The notes below the pieces were generated by a model. The model had not been told where the DNA came from. It saw only the letters and a program-made list of their open reading frames with translations, and made no database searches. Shown here one piece after another: positions 7,771-14,235 of a stretch of 16,361 bases of DNA (positions are counted from its first letter, which is position 1; each line of letters begins with the position of its first letter). Position numbers and translations under genes: made by a program. The DNA is taken from NCBI GenBank assembly GCA_014874235.1, contig JACWAC010000010.1:1-16361 (forward strand), read 5' to 3'. Source of the DNA: Thermoplasmatales archaeon (GTDB lineage: Archaea; Thermoplasmatota; Thermoplasmata; Thermoplasmatales; GCA-001856825).

Positions 7771-8501
7771 AGAAATAGTTCCGGAGATTCTTTGACTTTA
7801 CTATAGGGGAAAATTGGTCCGTCCTCACACACATAGAACTCGCCAACATTGCAGTGGCCACACACGCCGATCCCACATTCCATCCTCCTCTCGAGAGATA
7901 GATACATTCTGTCCTCACTAAAGCCCAATCTCAGAGCTTCCTTTACCGTATTCATCATCATAAGCGGCGGTCCTATTATGAAAACTGCCGCTTCCTTGCC
8001 TAGGTGCGTATCCTCAAGGAGTGAGGGAACGAAACCCACTTTCCCCTTCCAACCCGAATCCACCCTGTCTACGGTGATGTGTACATCCAAGGTATTTCCC
8101 CAGTCTTCGAGCATCTTCTTGTACACCAGATCGGAGGGTGACCTTGCTCCATAGAGAACCTCCAGGTCCTTCCCTCTGCCTAAATCGACCATCTCTTCCA
8201 ACAAGGACCTCACAGGCGGAAATCCTATCCCACCCGCCACTGCAATAATTTTATCGTAATCCGTCCAGGGCCACCCGTTCCCATAGGGGCCCCTTATTCC
8301 TACCGTTTCCGAATGCCTTATCCTTGCGGTCACCGAACCAATGTCCCTTATGGTGAACTCGATCTTTCTCCCGAACCCGGAGGCAACTGATATCGGGGCC
8401 TCGCCGACCCCGGGAACAGAAATCATGTAGAACTGGCCCGATCTACCTTCGTTGATAGCACTCAACCTTATTGTGTAAACGTCGCGTGTTTCCACTACCA
8501 T
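7767..8501 (-). CDS. FAD/NAD(P)-binding [2Fe-2S] oxidoreductase, HydG/AsrB/PyrK-like, of the formate dehydrogenase unit
   Basis: Counted from the ATG at 8501 this is 244 residues: a ferredoxin-reductase-type FAD domain (GQFYMISVPG 22-31, APISVAS 35-41, GPYGNGWP 71-78), an NAD(P)-binding part (AVAGGIGFPPVRSL 87-100) and a C-terminal [2Fe-2S] site with Cys209, Cys214, Cys217 and Cys225. It resembles the gamma subunit of sulfhydrogenase (HydG), AsrB and PyrK, and should exchange electrons between the adjacent Fe-S protein and NAD(P). The ATG is probably not the true start. In-frame upstream codons encode NEYLPQYLKISEMVVET, which fits the family N-terminus; the pyrK product in this window aligns there too (SRVIDMVKE). 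A GGAGGTGAT Shine-Dalgarno sequence (8558-8566) precedes in-frame ATA 8552 and ATT 8549, so initiation may occur near 8549, overlapping the upstream gene. It is the last gene of the unit. Confidence 0.9.
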   Translation of the reverse strand: MVVETRDVYTIRLSAINEGRSGQFYMISVPGVGEAPISVASGFGRKIEFTIRDIGSVTARIRHSETVGIRGPYGNGWPWTDYDKIIAVAGGIGFPPVRSLLEEMVDLGRGKDLEVLYGARSPSDLVYKKMLEDWGNTLDVHITVDRVDSGWKGKVGFVPSLLEDTHLGKEAAVFIIGPPLMMMNTVKEALRLGFSEDRMYLSLERRMECGIGVCGHCNVGEFYVCEDGPIFPYSKVKESPELFL

Positions 8502-8532
8502 TTCTGAAATCTTGAGATATTGAGGAAGATAT

Positions 8533-9450
8533 TCATTCTCCTGAGTAATTATGATTTATCACCTCCTTGATGTCAATTCCAACTGGGCAATCCTCTACAC
8601 ACCTGTTGCAACCCGTGCACAGGTATTCATCTTTAGACTTCTTGAAGTAGACGAACTTGTGATAAAACCTCTGGCGCAACCTCTCGTCCAGATCCTTCCT
8701 ATTGTTTCCAGCCGATGAAGAAGTGAAACCGGAAAGAATACAGGAATCCCACTCTCTCTTCCTTTCATCTCCATCGTCATAAAGATCGAAACAGTAGCAG
8801 GTGGGACACGAAAAGTTGCACGCGCCACACGATATGCATCTCGATGCGAATTCCTTCCACAGACCGGAGTTCCAAGTTATCCTGTTTTCTACTCCATCGA
8901 CCTGCAGAGCCTCCATCTTGGATCCGAATTCCAGTTTAAACTTAGAGAAGAATGCACCGTCTTCCCTTTCATAATTTCGGAAGTACTTGTCGTACTTTTC
9001 CGAAACAAGCAAGTGGTATTTCTCACCTGACCTGAGTGCCTGCACGTCATATTCTTCAAGAACCGGTCCGCCAAACGACGTGCAGAAACCCCCCTCGCAC
9101 GGTTCGTTGCAGACAAAATTGGCAAAGAGTGTATTCTTCCTGCGTTCCGTGTAAAATGGGTCCTTGCCAAGAACCTGTTTATCCATCAAATAAAAACCCT
9201 TGAGGTCGCAGCTCATCACCCCAAAGACAGCTTTCTTCTCCTGTTGCTTCAGCAACAGAACGTTTTCGTTCCTCTGCATGAGGAACTCCTTTGGGGCATA
9301 TCTTGATCTTCCTTCGGATATCTCATCGAATTCTCCCACTCTGTCGAATATGATCTCTCCCTCTCGCTCGACAGATCCGAACATTTCGAAGTCTTTTGAG
9401 ATTGCTATGAAGGCCTCACTCATCTCACTGTGAGTCAGTAGATAGTTCAA
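8533..9450 (-). CDS. Two-[4Fe-4S] cluster electron-transfer protein, HydB/AsrA-like, of the formate dehydrogenase unit
   Basis: This 305-residue Fe-S protein resembles sulfhydrogenase beta (HydB) and anaerobic sulfite reductase subunit A. The N-terminal half carries VFGVMSCDLKG (75-85) and CNEPCEGGFCTSFGG (114-128), both family hallmarks. The C-terminal half carries two ferredoxin-type sites: Cys205, Cys208, Cys211, Cys215, with further cysteines at 218 and 220, and Cys278, Cys281, Cys284, Cys288 followed by Pro. It would relay electrons from the molybdopterin subunit to the flavoprotein encoded next. The start is TTG at 9450, overlapping the fdhA stop (TTGA), with GAGGTT about 10 nt upstream. 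Met10 (MSEAFIAIS) is an alternative start. The gene lies between fdhA and the flavoprotein gene, and no hydrogenase or sulfite reductase catalytic gene is nearby. Confidence 0.92.
   Translation of the reverse strand: MNYLLTHSEMSEAFIAISKDFEMFGSVEREGEIIFDRVGEFDEISEGRSRYAPKEFLMQRNENVLLLKQQEKKAVFGVMSCDLKGFYLMDKQVLGKDPFYTERRKNTLFANFVCNEPCEGGFCTSFGGPVLEEYDVQALRSGEKYHLLVSEKYDKYFRNYEREDGAFFSKFKLEFGSKMEALQVDGVENRITWNSGLWKEFASRCISCGACNFSCPTCYCFDLYDDGDERKREWDSCILSGFTSSSAGNNRKDLDERLRQRFYHKFVYFKKSKDEYLCTGCNRCVEDCPVGIDIKEVINHNYSGE
8558..8567 (-). promoter_or_regulatory. Strong Shine-Dalgarno sequence without an ATG/GTG/TTG start behind it
   Basis: On the minus strand AGGAGGTGAT is a full complement to the usual 16S rRNA 3' end. 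Eight nt after GGTGAT comes ATT (8547-8549), in frame with the flavoprotein gene; ATA (8550-8552) lies at 5 nt. The pyrK start in this window shows the same spacing: GGTGAT, 8 nt, ATG. The motif also encodes Lys-Glu-Val-Ile of the upstream protein, so coincidence is possible. Confidence 0.5.
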
Positions 9451-11459
9451 ACCAACAACCTCACAGCTACGACCTTGAATTCTGGAATCTTGGACAGTGG
9501 ATCCAGTGCCTTACCCACCAGTCTATTGACCCGGGATTCGTCATAATGGAATGGCACGAACACAACCCCCTTCGGGACCTTATCAGTAATCCTTGCCTTG
9601 GTCTCGATGGAGCCGTGCCTCGATTCGATAGTGACCGTCTGTGAATTTTTGATACCCAGTAGTCTGGCGTCTTCTGCACTTATTTCCACATAGGGCTCCG
9701 GAGACTCTCTGGATAATAAATCCGCCCTTCTACTCATAGTGCCTGAGTGGTAGTGAAAGTAGTTCCTGCCAGTAGTCATGATCAGATTGTACTCTTCACT
9801 TACCGTCTCTGCAGCTGGTCCGTATCTAACCGGGACGAATTTCCCTCTTCCAATGGGGAACGATTTAGCGTGAAGGATTTCGGTCCCGTTTGGGTAGTCG
9901 GAATTGATCGGCCACTGCTTCCCAATCGGGTAGATGTTATCGTATGTGGCACCCGAATAACTGGGAACTGACCTGCCTATCTCCTCAAAAATTTCCTCCG
10001 GCGAGCCATAGTTTGACATCCCCGCCACTCTCCTTCCAACTTCATTCAGGATCCACCAGTCAGGTCTTGCCTCGCCAGGGCTTTCATACACCTTGTTGAC
10101 TTTCTGTATTCGCCTTTCGGTGTTGGTAAATGTCCCCTCCTTTTCGAGAGAGGTCGAAGCAGGGAGAACAATATCAGCCATCCCTGCGGTAAGAGTCATG
10201 AATATGTCCTGGACGATGAACAGATCAAGATTATCCACACCCCTTTCAACGTCGCTGATTGCAGCTTCAGTGACAAGTGGGTTCTCTCCCATTACGTAGA
10301 TTGCCTTCAAGCTTCCATCCGCAGCGGCGTCAAACATTTCTGAGAGTGAGAGTCCCTTTTTCCTCGGAAGGACTCTTTTCCACAGGTCTTCCAGATATCC
10401 AACCTTTGGTGAATCAACCGGAACGTACCCGGGGTACCATTCAGAAAGAGCTCCCATGTCGGACGATCCCTGTACGTTGTTTTGTCCCCTCAAAGGGAAT
10501 ATGCCTGCTCCCCTTACGCCCACATTACCTGTAAGGAGCGCCAAATTGGATATTGACATTACATTTTCTGTTCCGTGAATGTGTTGCGTTATACCCATCG
10601 CGTACAGTATCGAGGTGGGCTTTCCTTTAGCGATGAGCCTGGCGGTTTCTCGTATTGCATCCGGCTTGACCCCGGTAATGCCTTCTGTAATCTCTGGGGC
10701 GTACTTTTCAATCTCTTTCTTGAATTCAGCAAACCCCTGAGTTCTACCTTTGATAAATTCAACGTCTTCAAGATGTTCCTCCAGGATCACAAACATTATG
10801 GAATTCAACAACGCTACGTCAGTTCCGGGATTGAACTGAAGGTGGATTGAAGCTATCTCTGCCAACTGGACCTTTCTGGGGTCGGCTACCACGAGATTCT
10901 TTCCATTCTTTCTTCCACTCACCACAGCAGTCCCAATTATCGGGTGTTGCTCAGTCGTGTTGGAACCTATGACGAAGTATGTCTTAGATTCCTCCAAACT
11001 CTTAATGGAACCAGTAGCAGCTCCTGCACCAAGCGTGGTTATCAGTCCTGTGGCAGTCGGGCTGTGACAGCTTCTGGCGCAGTGATCTATGTTGTTTGTC
11101 CCGATCATTCTGGCTATTTTCTGCATCAGATAGTTCTCCTCGTTCGTGCATTTGGCAGAAGATTGGAAAGCGACAGAGTCTGGTCCAAATTTCCGGATAA
11201 TTTCAAGCAACCTGGTTGAGGTTGCATTTAGTGCCTCTTCCCAAGAAACTCTCAAAAACTCTCCATTTTTCTTGATCAGTGGATGCTTCAGTCTTTCCCT
11301 TGAGAAATTATATGAGAGGCCAGAGTATCCCTTGATACACAATTTGCCATGATTTACAGGTGACTTGGAATAACCTATCACCCTCTCTCCTGTACCCGGA
11401 TCATTCACAATTAACTGGCATCCTGTCCCACAGTATGGACATACGGTTAGAACAGACAC
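9447..11459 (-). CDS. fdhA: Formate dehydrogenase catalytic subunit (Mo/W-bis-MGD, Cys type)
   Basis: This 670-residue molybdopterin oxidoreductase should interconvert formate and CO2. Near the N-terminus are the [4Fe-4S] ligands Cys7, Cys10, Cys14 and Cys41, followed by Lys43, the residue that links cluster and pterin in FdhF-type enzymes. The metal-ligand region HCARSCHSPTATG (126-138) has Cys131-His132 where E. coli FdhF has selenocysteine-His; the codon is TGT, so this is a Cys enzyme. PLRGQNNVQGSSDMG (322-336) contains the formate-binding Arg (324). The last ~130 residues form the dinucleotide-binding domain. There is no N-terminal [2Fe-2S] domain and no Tat signal, so it is predicted to be cytosolic. 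The start is GTG at 11459, with a TTTATA box about 25 nt upstream and an in-frame stop just before, consistent with a leaderless mRNA. It is first in a three-gene unit with Fe-S and flavin partners. Confidence 0.95.
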   Translation of the reverse strand: MSVLTVCPYCGTGCQLIVNDPGTGERVIGYSKSPVNHGKLCIKGYSGLSYNFSRERLKHPLIKKNGEFLRVSWEEALNATSTRLLEIIRKFGPDSVAFQSSAKCTNEENYLMQKIARMIGTNNIDHCARSCHSPTATGLITTLGAGAATGSIKSLEESKTYFVIGSNTTEQHPIIGTAVVSGRKNGKNLVVADPRKVQLAEIASIHLQFNPGTDVALLNSIMFVILEEHLEDVEFIKGRTQGFAEFKKEIEKYAPEITEGITGVKPDAIRETARLIAKGKPTSILYAMGITQHIHGTENVMSISNLALLTGNVGVRGAGIFPLRGQNNVQGSSDMGALSEWYPGYVPVDSPKVGYLEDLWKRVLPRKKGLSLSEMFDAAADGSLKAIYVMGENPLVTEAAISDVERGVDNLDLFIVQDIFMTLTAGMADIVLPASTSLEKEGTFTNTERRIQKVNKVYESPGEARPDWWILNEVGRRVAGMSNYGSPEEIFEEIGRSVPSYSGATYDNIYPIGKQWPINSDYPNGTEILHAKSFPIGRGKFVPVRYGPAAETVSEEYNLIMTTGRNYFHYHSGTMSRRADLLSRESPEPYVEISAEDARLLGIKNSQTVTIESRHGSIETKARITDKVPKGVVFVPFHYDESRVNRLVGKALDPLSKIPEFKVVAVRLLV

Positions 11460-11479
11460 TCTTACTCAATTGCTTGACG

Positions 11480-11490
11480 CTATAAACAAT
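11480..11490 (-). promoter_or_regulatory. TATA-like promoter of the formate dehydrogenase unit (leaderless)
   Basis: On the minus strand ATTGTTTATAG is centred near 11484, about 25 nt upstream of the GTG start of fdhA at 11459. It lies in the 45-bp gap after mobA. No Shine-Dalgarno sequence precedes the GTG, so a leaderless transcript is likely. Read-through from mobA is also possible. Confidence 0.55.
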
Positions 11491-11504
11491 TATGCTCGAT
11501 GAGG

Positions 11505-12062
11505 TCAGGAATGGGAGCAGTTCACAAGCTTGATCGCCCTCTCAAAATCATCTTTTGTATTGACATTAAACAGCTTGTAGCTCTGGGATTGGGTCATCTG
11601 AAGCAAATTGAACTCTCGTTGAACGAAGGTGTATATTTGTTTGCTCCGTCTGGAATATTCGAGGATGCTCTCGTAAATTTGTCTGTTATAGATTGCAAAC
11701 AAGGGTTCAACAGTTCCTTCTGAATCGACAGCTGCCAGCGGGGCACCATCGTACTTCGAAACAAAATCAGAGAGGATTGCATGGTCAAGCAATGGCAAAT
11801 CCCCACCCACCGCTAGAAACTCCCCAAACTTCGTGATCGACTCGACTAGCGAATCGATAAGAGTTCCTTTAGTAGGGTCCTTTACAATCGTGCACCCTTC
11901 AAGCGTCAGTTCTTGATATTTGGAATATACAATCACATCGTCAAATAGACGCGATCCTTCCATAGTTTTGCATATTCGACCGAGCATTGGCTCACCGCAT
12001 ACTTTCATGAAATGCTTTCCTGGCAACCTTTCACTCGGTTTTACGAATATGATTGCTTTCAA
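11505..12062 (-). CDS. mobA: MobA-like molybdopterin nucleotidyltransferase with unusual NTP loop
   Basis: This 185-residue nucleotidyltransferase should attach GMP (or another NMP) to molybdopterin, making the dinucleotide cofactor that formate dehydrogenases use. MobA-like features are GGDLPLLD (86-93, containing the metal-binding Asp), VEPLFAIYNR (118-127) and NVNTKDDFERA near the C-terminus. The N-terminal loop is odd: instead of LAGGxSxRMGxxK it reads VKPSERLPGKHF (7-18), as in CMP-sugar (KdsB/NeuA-type) synthetases. Nucleotide choice is therefore less certain. The start is TTG at 12062, because no ATG or GTG lies between it and the upstream in-frame stop near 12090 and the protein needs its first beta strand. 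The gene sits 45 bp upstream of fdhA on the same strand, a direct client enzyme. Confidence 0.82.
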   Translation of the reverse strand: MKAIIFVKPSERLPGKHFMKVCGEPMLGRICKTMEGSRLFDDVIVYSKYQELTLEGCTIVKDPTKGTLIDSLVESITKFGEFLAVGGDLPLLDHAILSDFVSKYDGAPLAAVDSEGTVEPLFAIYNRQIYESILEYSRRSKQIYTFVQREFNLLQMTQSQSYKLFNVNTKDDFERAIKLVNCSHS

Positions 12063-12083
12063 TCTGACAGTTAATGAAATCGC

Positions 12084-12092
12084 AGTTTCTTA
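12084..12092 (-). promoter_or_regulatory. Possible weak TATA-like box of mobA
   Basis: On the minus strand TTAAGAAAC is centred about 26 nt upstream of the TTG start of mobA. It is a poor match to an archaeal TATA box but is the only AT-rich stretch at the spacing seen for other genes here. It lies in the 83-bp divergent region shared with rtcB. Confidence 0.25.
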
Positions 12093-12113
12093 ACTCTTGC
12101 GACGTCAAGTGGT

Positions 12114-12124
12114 AATCATTATAG
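12114..12124 (+). promoter_or_regulatory. Possible TATA-like box of rtcB
   Basis: AATCATTATAG is centred about 26 nt upstream of the GTG start of rtcB at 12146. There is no clear Shine-Dalgarno sequence and an in-frame TAA lies at 12137-12139, so a leaderless transcript starting at the GTG is the simplest reading. Confidence 0.35.
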
Positions 12125-12145
12125 TCGACTGCATGTTAAAGGACT

Positions 12146-13594
12146 GTGTCTTATCCTCTCCGAGAGATTGGTCCATGTAAGTACGAAATTCCTCTGGACA
12201 AGACGAAGGGGATGTCAGTCCCTGGAATTATTTACTCAAACAAAGAACTGATAAAAGGAATCGAGAACGATGAGTCCCTCAATCAGGTAGTCAACGTAGC
12301 AAGATTGCCCGGAATTGTTCGCGCATCGATTGCAATGCCAGATATCCATCTCGGATATGGGTTTCCTATAGGAGGAGTCGCTGCATTTGATTTGGACGAT
12401 GGAATCATAAGCCCCGGAGCTGTGGGTTATGATATTGGATGCTCTGTAAAGCTCATTTCTTCGAATCTAAGTCAAAGCCAAGTTCTCCCTAAGATTCGAA
12501 ATGTTGTCGACGAGATATTCAAGAGTGTTCCATCCGGAGTTGGCAGGGCGGGAAAATTGCACCTGAGTCCCAGCAAGATGGAAGACGTCCTCGCGGAAGG
12601 AGTCAGTGCGATAGTAAAAGAAGGGTACGGTTGGACTACAGACGGCGAAAGAATAGAGGAGAATGGGTCCATCCATTTTGCGGATAGAAGCAAGGTATCG
12701 CAAAAAGCACGGGAGAGGGGCTTCCCACAGCTCGGTTCGCTGGGCGCGGGAAATCATTTTCTTGAAGTTCAGGTCGTGGACAAGATTTACGATATTGAAA
12801 CTGCAAGAAGATTCGGACTGAATTTTGAGGGCCAGGTAACTGTGATGATCCATACTGGATCCAGGGGGTTTGGTCACCAGGTTGCCACGGATTATCTCGA
12901 GATAGTGGAAGAAGCGATGAAGAAGTATAAGTTATCTGCACCAGATAGACAACTTGCATATGTACCATTCAATTCCAAGGAAGCTCAGGACTACATAGGT
13001 GCCATGGGAGCAGCTGCGAACTTCAGCTTTTCGAACAGACAGGTCATCACGCACTGGATCAGGGAAAGTTTCAAGTCAGTTTTCAAGAGAGAACCAGAGG
13101 ATATGGAAATGAATATTGTGTATGATATATCTCACAACATTGCCAAGGTGGAAGAACACATCGTTGACGGCAAAGAACGGAAATTGATCGTCCATAGGAA
13201 GGGGGCCACAAGAGCCTTTCCTGCTGGAAAGAAGGAGTTGTCACCTGTGTTTCGGGAAACTGGTCATCCCATATTGATTCCCGGCACGATGGGAACAGCA
13301 TCATATGTTCTGATAGGAACACCCAGAGCACTGGAAGAGACGTTTGGTTCGACCTGTCATGGCTCGGGTAGAGTAATGAGCAGAACTAGGGCTGTGAAGC
13401 AATATACAGCTCAGGGAGTAAGCTCAAGTCTCGAGAGCAAGGGAATATATGTCAAGGCTGCAACGAAGTACGTCCTTCAAGAGGAAGCCCCACTCGCCTA
13501 CAAGGATGTGGATCAGGTAGTGAAGTCCGTTGAATGCGCTGGGCTCTCAAAGATAGTTGCTAAACTCAGACCAATCGGAGTAATGAAAGGATAA
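12146..13594 (+). CDS. rtcB: RNA-splicing ligase RtcB
   Basis: This 482-residue protein has full RtcB length and no intein. RtcB joins 2',3'-cyclic phosphate or 3'-phosphate RNA ends to 5'-OH ends using GTP and Mn2+, and completes tRNA splicing in archaea. The metal- and guanylate-binding residues can be placed: Cys99 in GYDIGCSV, His204 in GAGNHFLEV, His236 in MIHTGSRGFGHQ, His330 in YDISHN, and the guanylylated His405 in STCHGSGRVMSR. MPDIHLGYGFPIGGVAA (64-80) and HPILIPGTMGTASYVL are further family signatures. The start is GTG, the only standard start after an in-frame TAA. The gene is monocistronic, divergent from mobA, and its last 29 bp overlap the 3' end of the convergent peptidase gene. 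Confidence 0.97.
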   Translation: MSYPLREIGPCKYEIPLDKTKGMSVPGIIYSNKELIKGIENDESLNQVVNVARLPGIVRASIAMPDIHLGYGFPIGGVAAFDLDDGIISPGAVGYDIGCSVKLISSNLSQSQVLPKIRNVVDEIFKSVPSGVGRAGKLHLSPSKMEDVLAEGVSAIVKEGYGWTTDGERIEENGSIHFADRSKVSQKARERGFPQLGSLGAGNHFLEVQVVDKIYDIETARRFGLNFEGQVTVMIHTGSRGFGHQVATDYLEIVEEAMKKYKLSAPDRQLAYVPFNSKEAQDYIGAMGAAANFSFSNRQVITHWIRESFKSVFKREPEDMEMNIVYDISHNIAKVEEHIVDGKERKLIVHRKGATRAFPAGKKELSPVFRETGHPILIPGTMGTASYVLIGTPRALEETFGSTCHGSGRVMSRTRAVKQYTAQGVSSSLESKGIYVKAATKYVLQEEAPLAYKDVDQVVKSVECAGLSKIVAKLRPIGVMKG

Positions 13595-14171
13595 GGAGTA
13601 AAGTGAATCCGGCAGCTATAAAAGTCACAAATGGAATTTTATAAATCTTATTTTGCCCATTTATCCAAAACTTATCAGTTTCCTGCATTTCTGGAGTCGG
13701 AGTTGGAGAGAACGTTCTAATCGAACCAGTTTTGACAGAATTATGACTCTTAGCGAAGGAAGCAAATGTGCCCAATAAACTTGCTATCAGAGTAACCGCC
13801 AGGACAGGAGGAAAGAGAGAGTCTAACAGGGGCAGATGAGGATAGAGTGGTATGGCCACAGCTATGGTCTGTAGCGCCTTCACATCACCTCCTCCGAAGT
13901 TCTTGACTGCGACCCTGAACAACCTGATCAGAAGTAAAGAGTACGCCAGAGATACTGTAACCACTGAAAAATTTGGAAAGAGAGGCACTGCGAGTATGAC
14001 ATAAGTTACGATAGAATACTTCTTAAAAAAGAATTCAGCAATTACCGGTACCAGAAATAGGGAGATCCAGAAATCTGAGAAAATATAGAGAAAGAAAAGG
14101 GCTATATCTAATGCGAGGAAAGCAACTGTAGTTATTTTCCTCTTTTTGAAATCTTCAAATCCTGCATACAA
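13566..14171 (-). CDS. A24-family (GxGD) prepilin/preflagellin peptidase, start uncertain
   Basis: This is an archaeal membrane-embedded aspartyl peptidase of the FlaK/PibD type, which removes class III signal peptides from archaellins and pilins. The GxGD motif is GGGDVKAL (93-100, Asp96). The other catalytic Asp lies in YAGFEDFKKRKI at the very N-terminus (Asp7 from TTG 14171). The C-terminal part, with KIPFVTFIAAGF, is typical of the archaeal subfamily. Several hydrophobic segments are visible. Starting at TTG 14171 would delete the first transmembrane helix. The in-frame upstream codons encode SYVSIILLIVLL, and the frame stays open until a TAG near 14258 without ATG, GTG or TTG. A GGTGATC sequence overlaps the pyrK stop, followed by in-frame CTG (14225) and ATC (14222). 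Translation probably begins there on a non-standard codon. It is downstream of pyrK and convergent with rtcB. Confidence 0.82.
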   Translation of the reverse strand: MYAGFEDFKKRKITTVAFLALDIALFFLYIFSDFWISLFLVPVIAEFFFKKYSIVTYVILAVPLFPNFSVVTVSLAYSLLLIRLFRVAVKNFGGGDVKALQTIAVAIPLYPHLPLLDSLFPPVLAVTLIASLLGTFASFAKSHNSVKTGSIRTFSPTPTPEMQETDKFWINGQNKIYKIPFVTFIAAGFTLLLILSLLRLV

Positions 14172-14227
14172 CAGGACAATTAAGAGAATGATCGAGACGT
14201 ACGAGAAGTCTGTCTGAAAGATCAGAC

Positions 14228-14235
14228 GATCACCT
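14228..14235 (-). promoter_or_regulatory. Shine-Dalgarno-like sequence overlapping the pyrK stop, ahead of the peptidase gene
   Basis: On the minus strand AGGTGATC includes the pyrK TGA stop. In frame with the peptidase, CTG (14223-14225) follows GGTGAT by 3 nt and ATC (14220-14222) by 6 nt. No ATG, GTG or TTG is available in that frame until TTG 14171, which lies after the predicted first membrane helix. Confidence 0.4.

Noticed and set aside
9447..9450. ATGA-type overlap at the fdhA/Fe-S gene junction
   Set aside because: The overlap is real but reads TTGA, so the downstream start is TTG, not ATG.
11067..11069. Possible selenocysteine codon at the formate dehydrogenase metal ligand
   Set aside because: The codon reads TGT (Cys131), so no recoding is needed.
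5914..11459. AOR and formate dehydrogenase as a single enzyme complex
   Set aside because: They are on opposite strands and convergent, each with its own promoter-like box; only cofactor supply links them.
12467..12968. Overlapping antisense open frames inside rtcB
   Set aside because: They are low-complexity translations opposite invariant RtcB motifs, with no start context or family resemblance.
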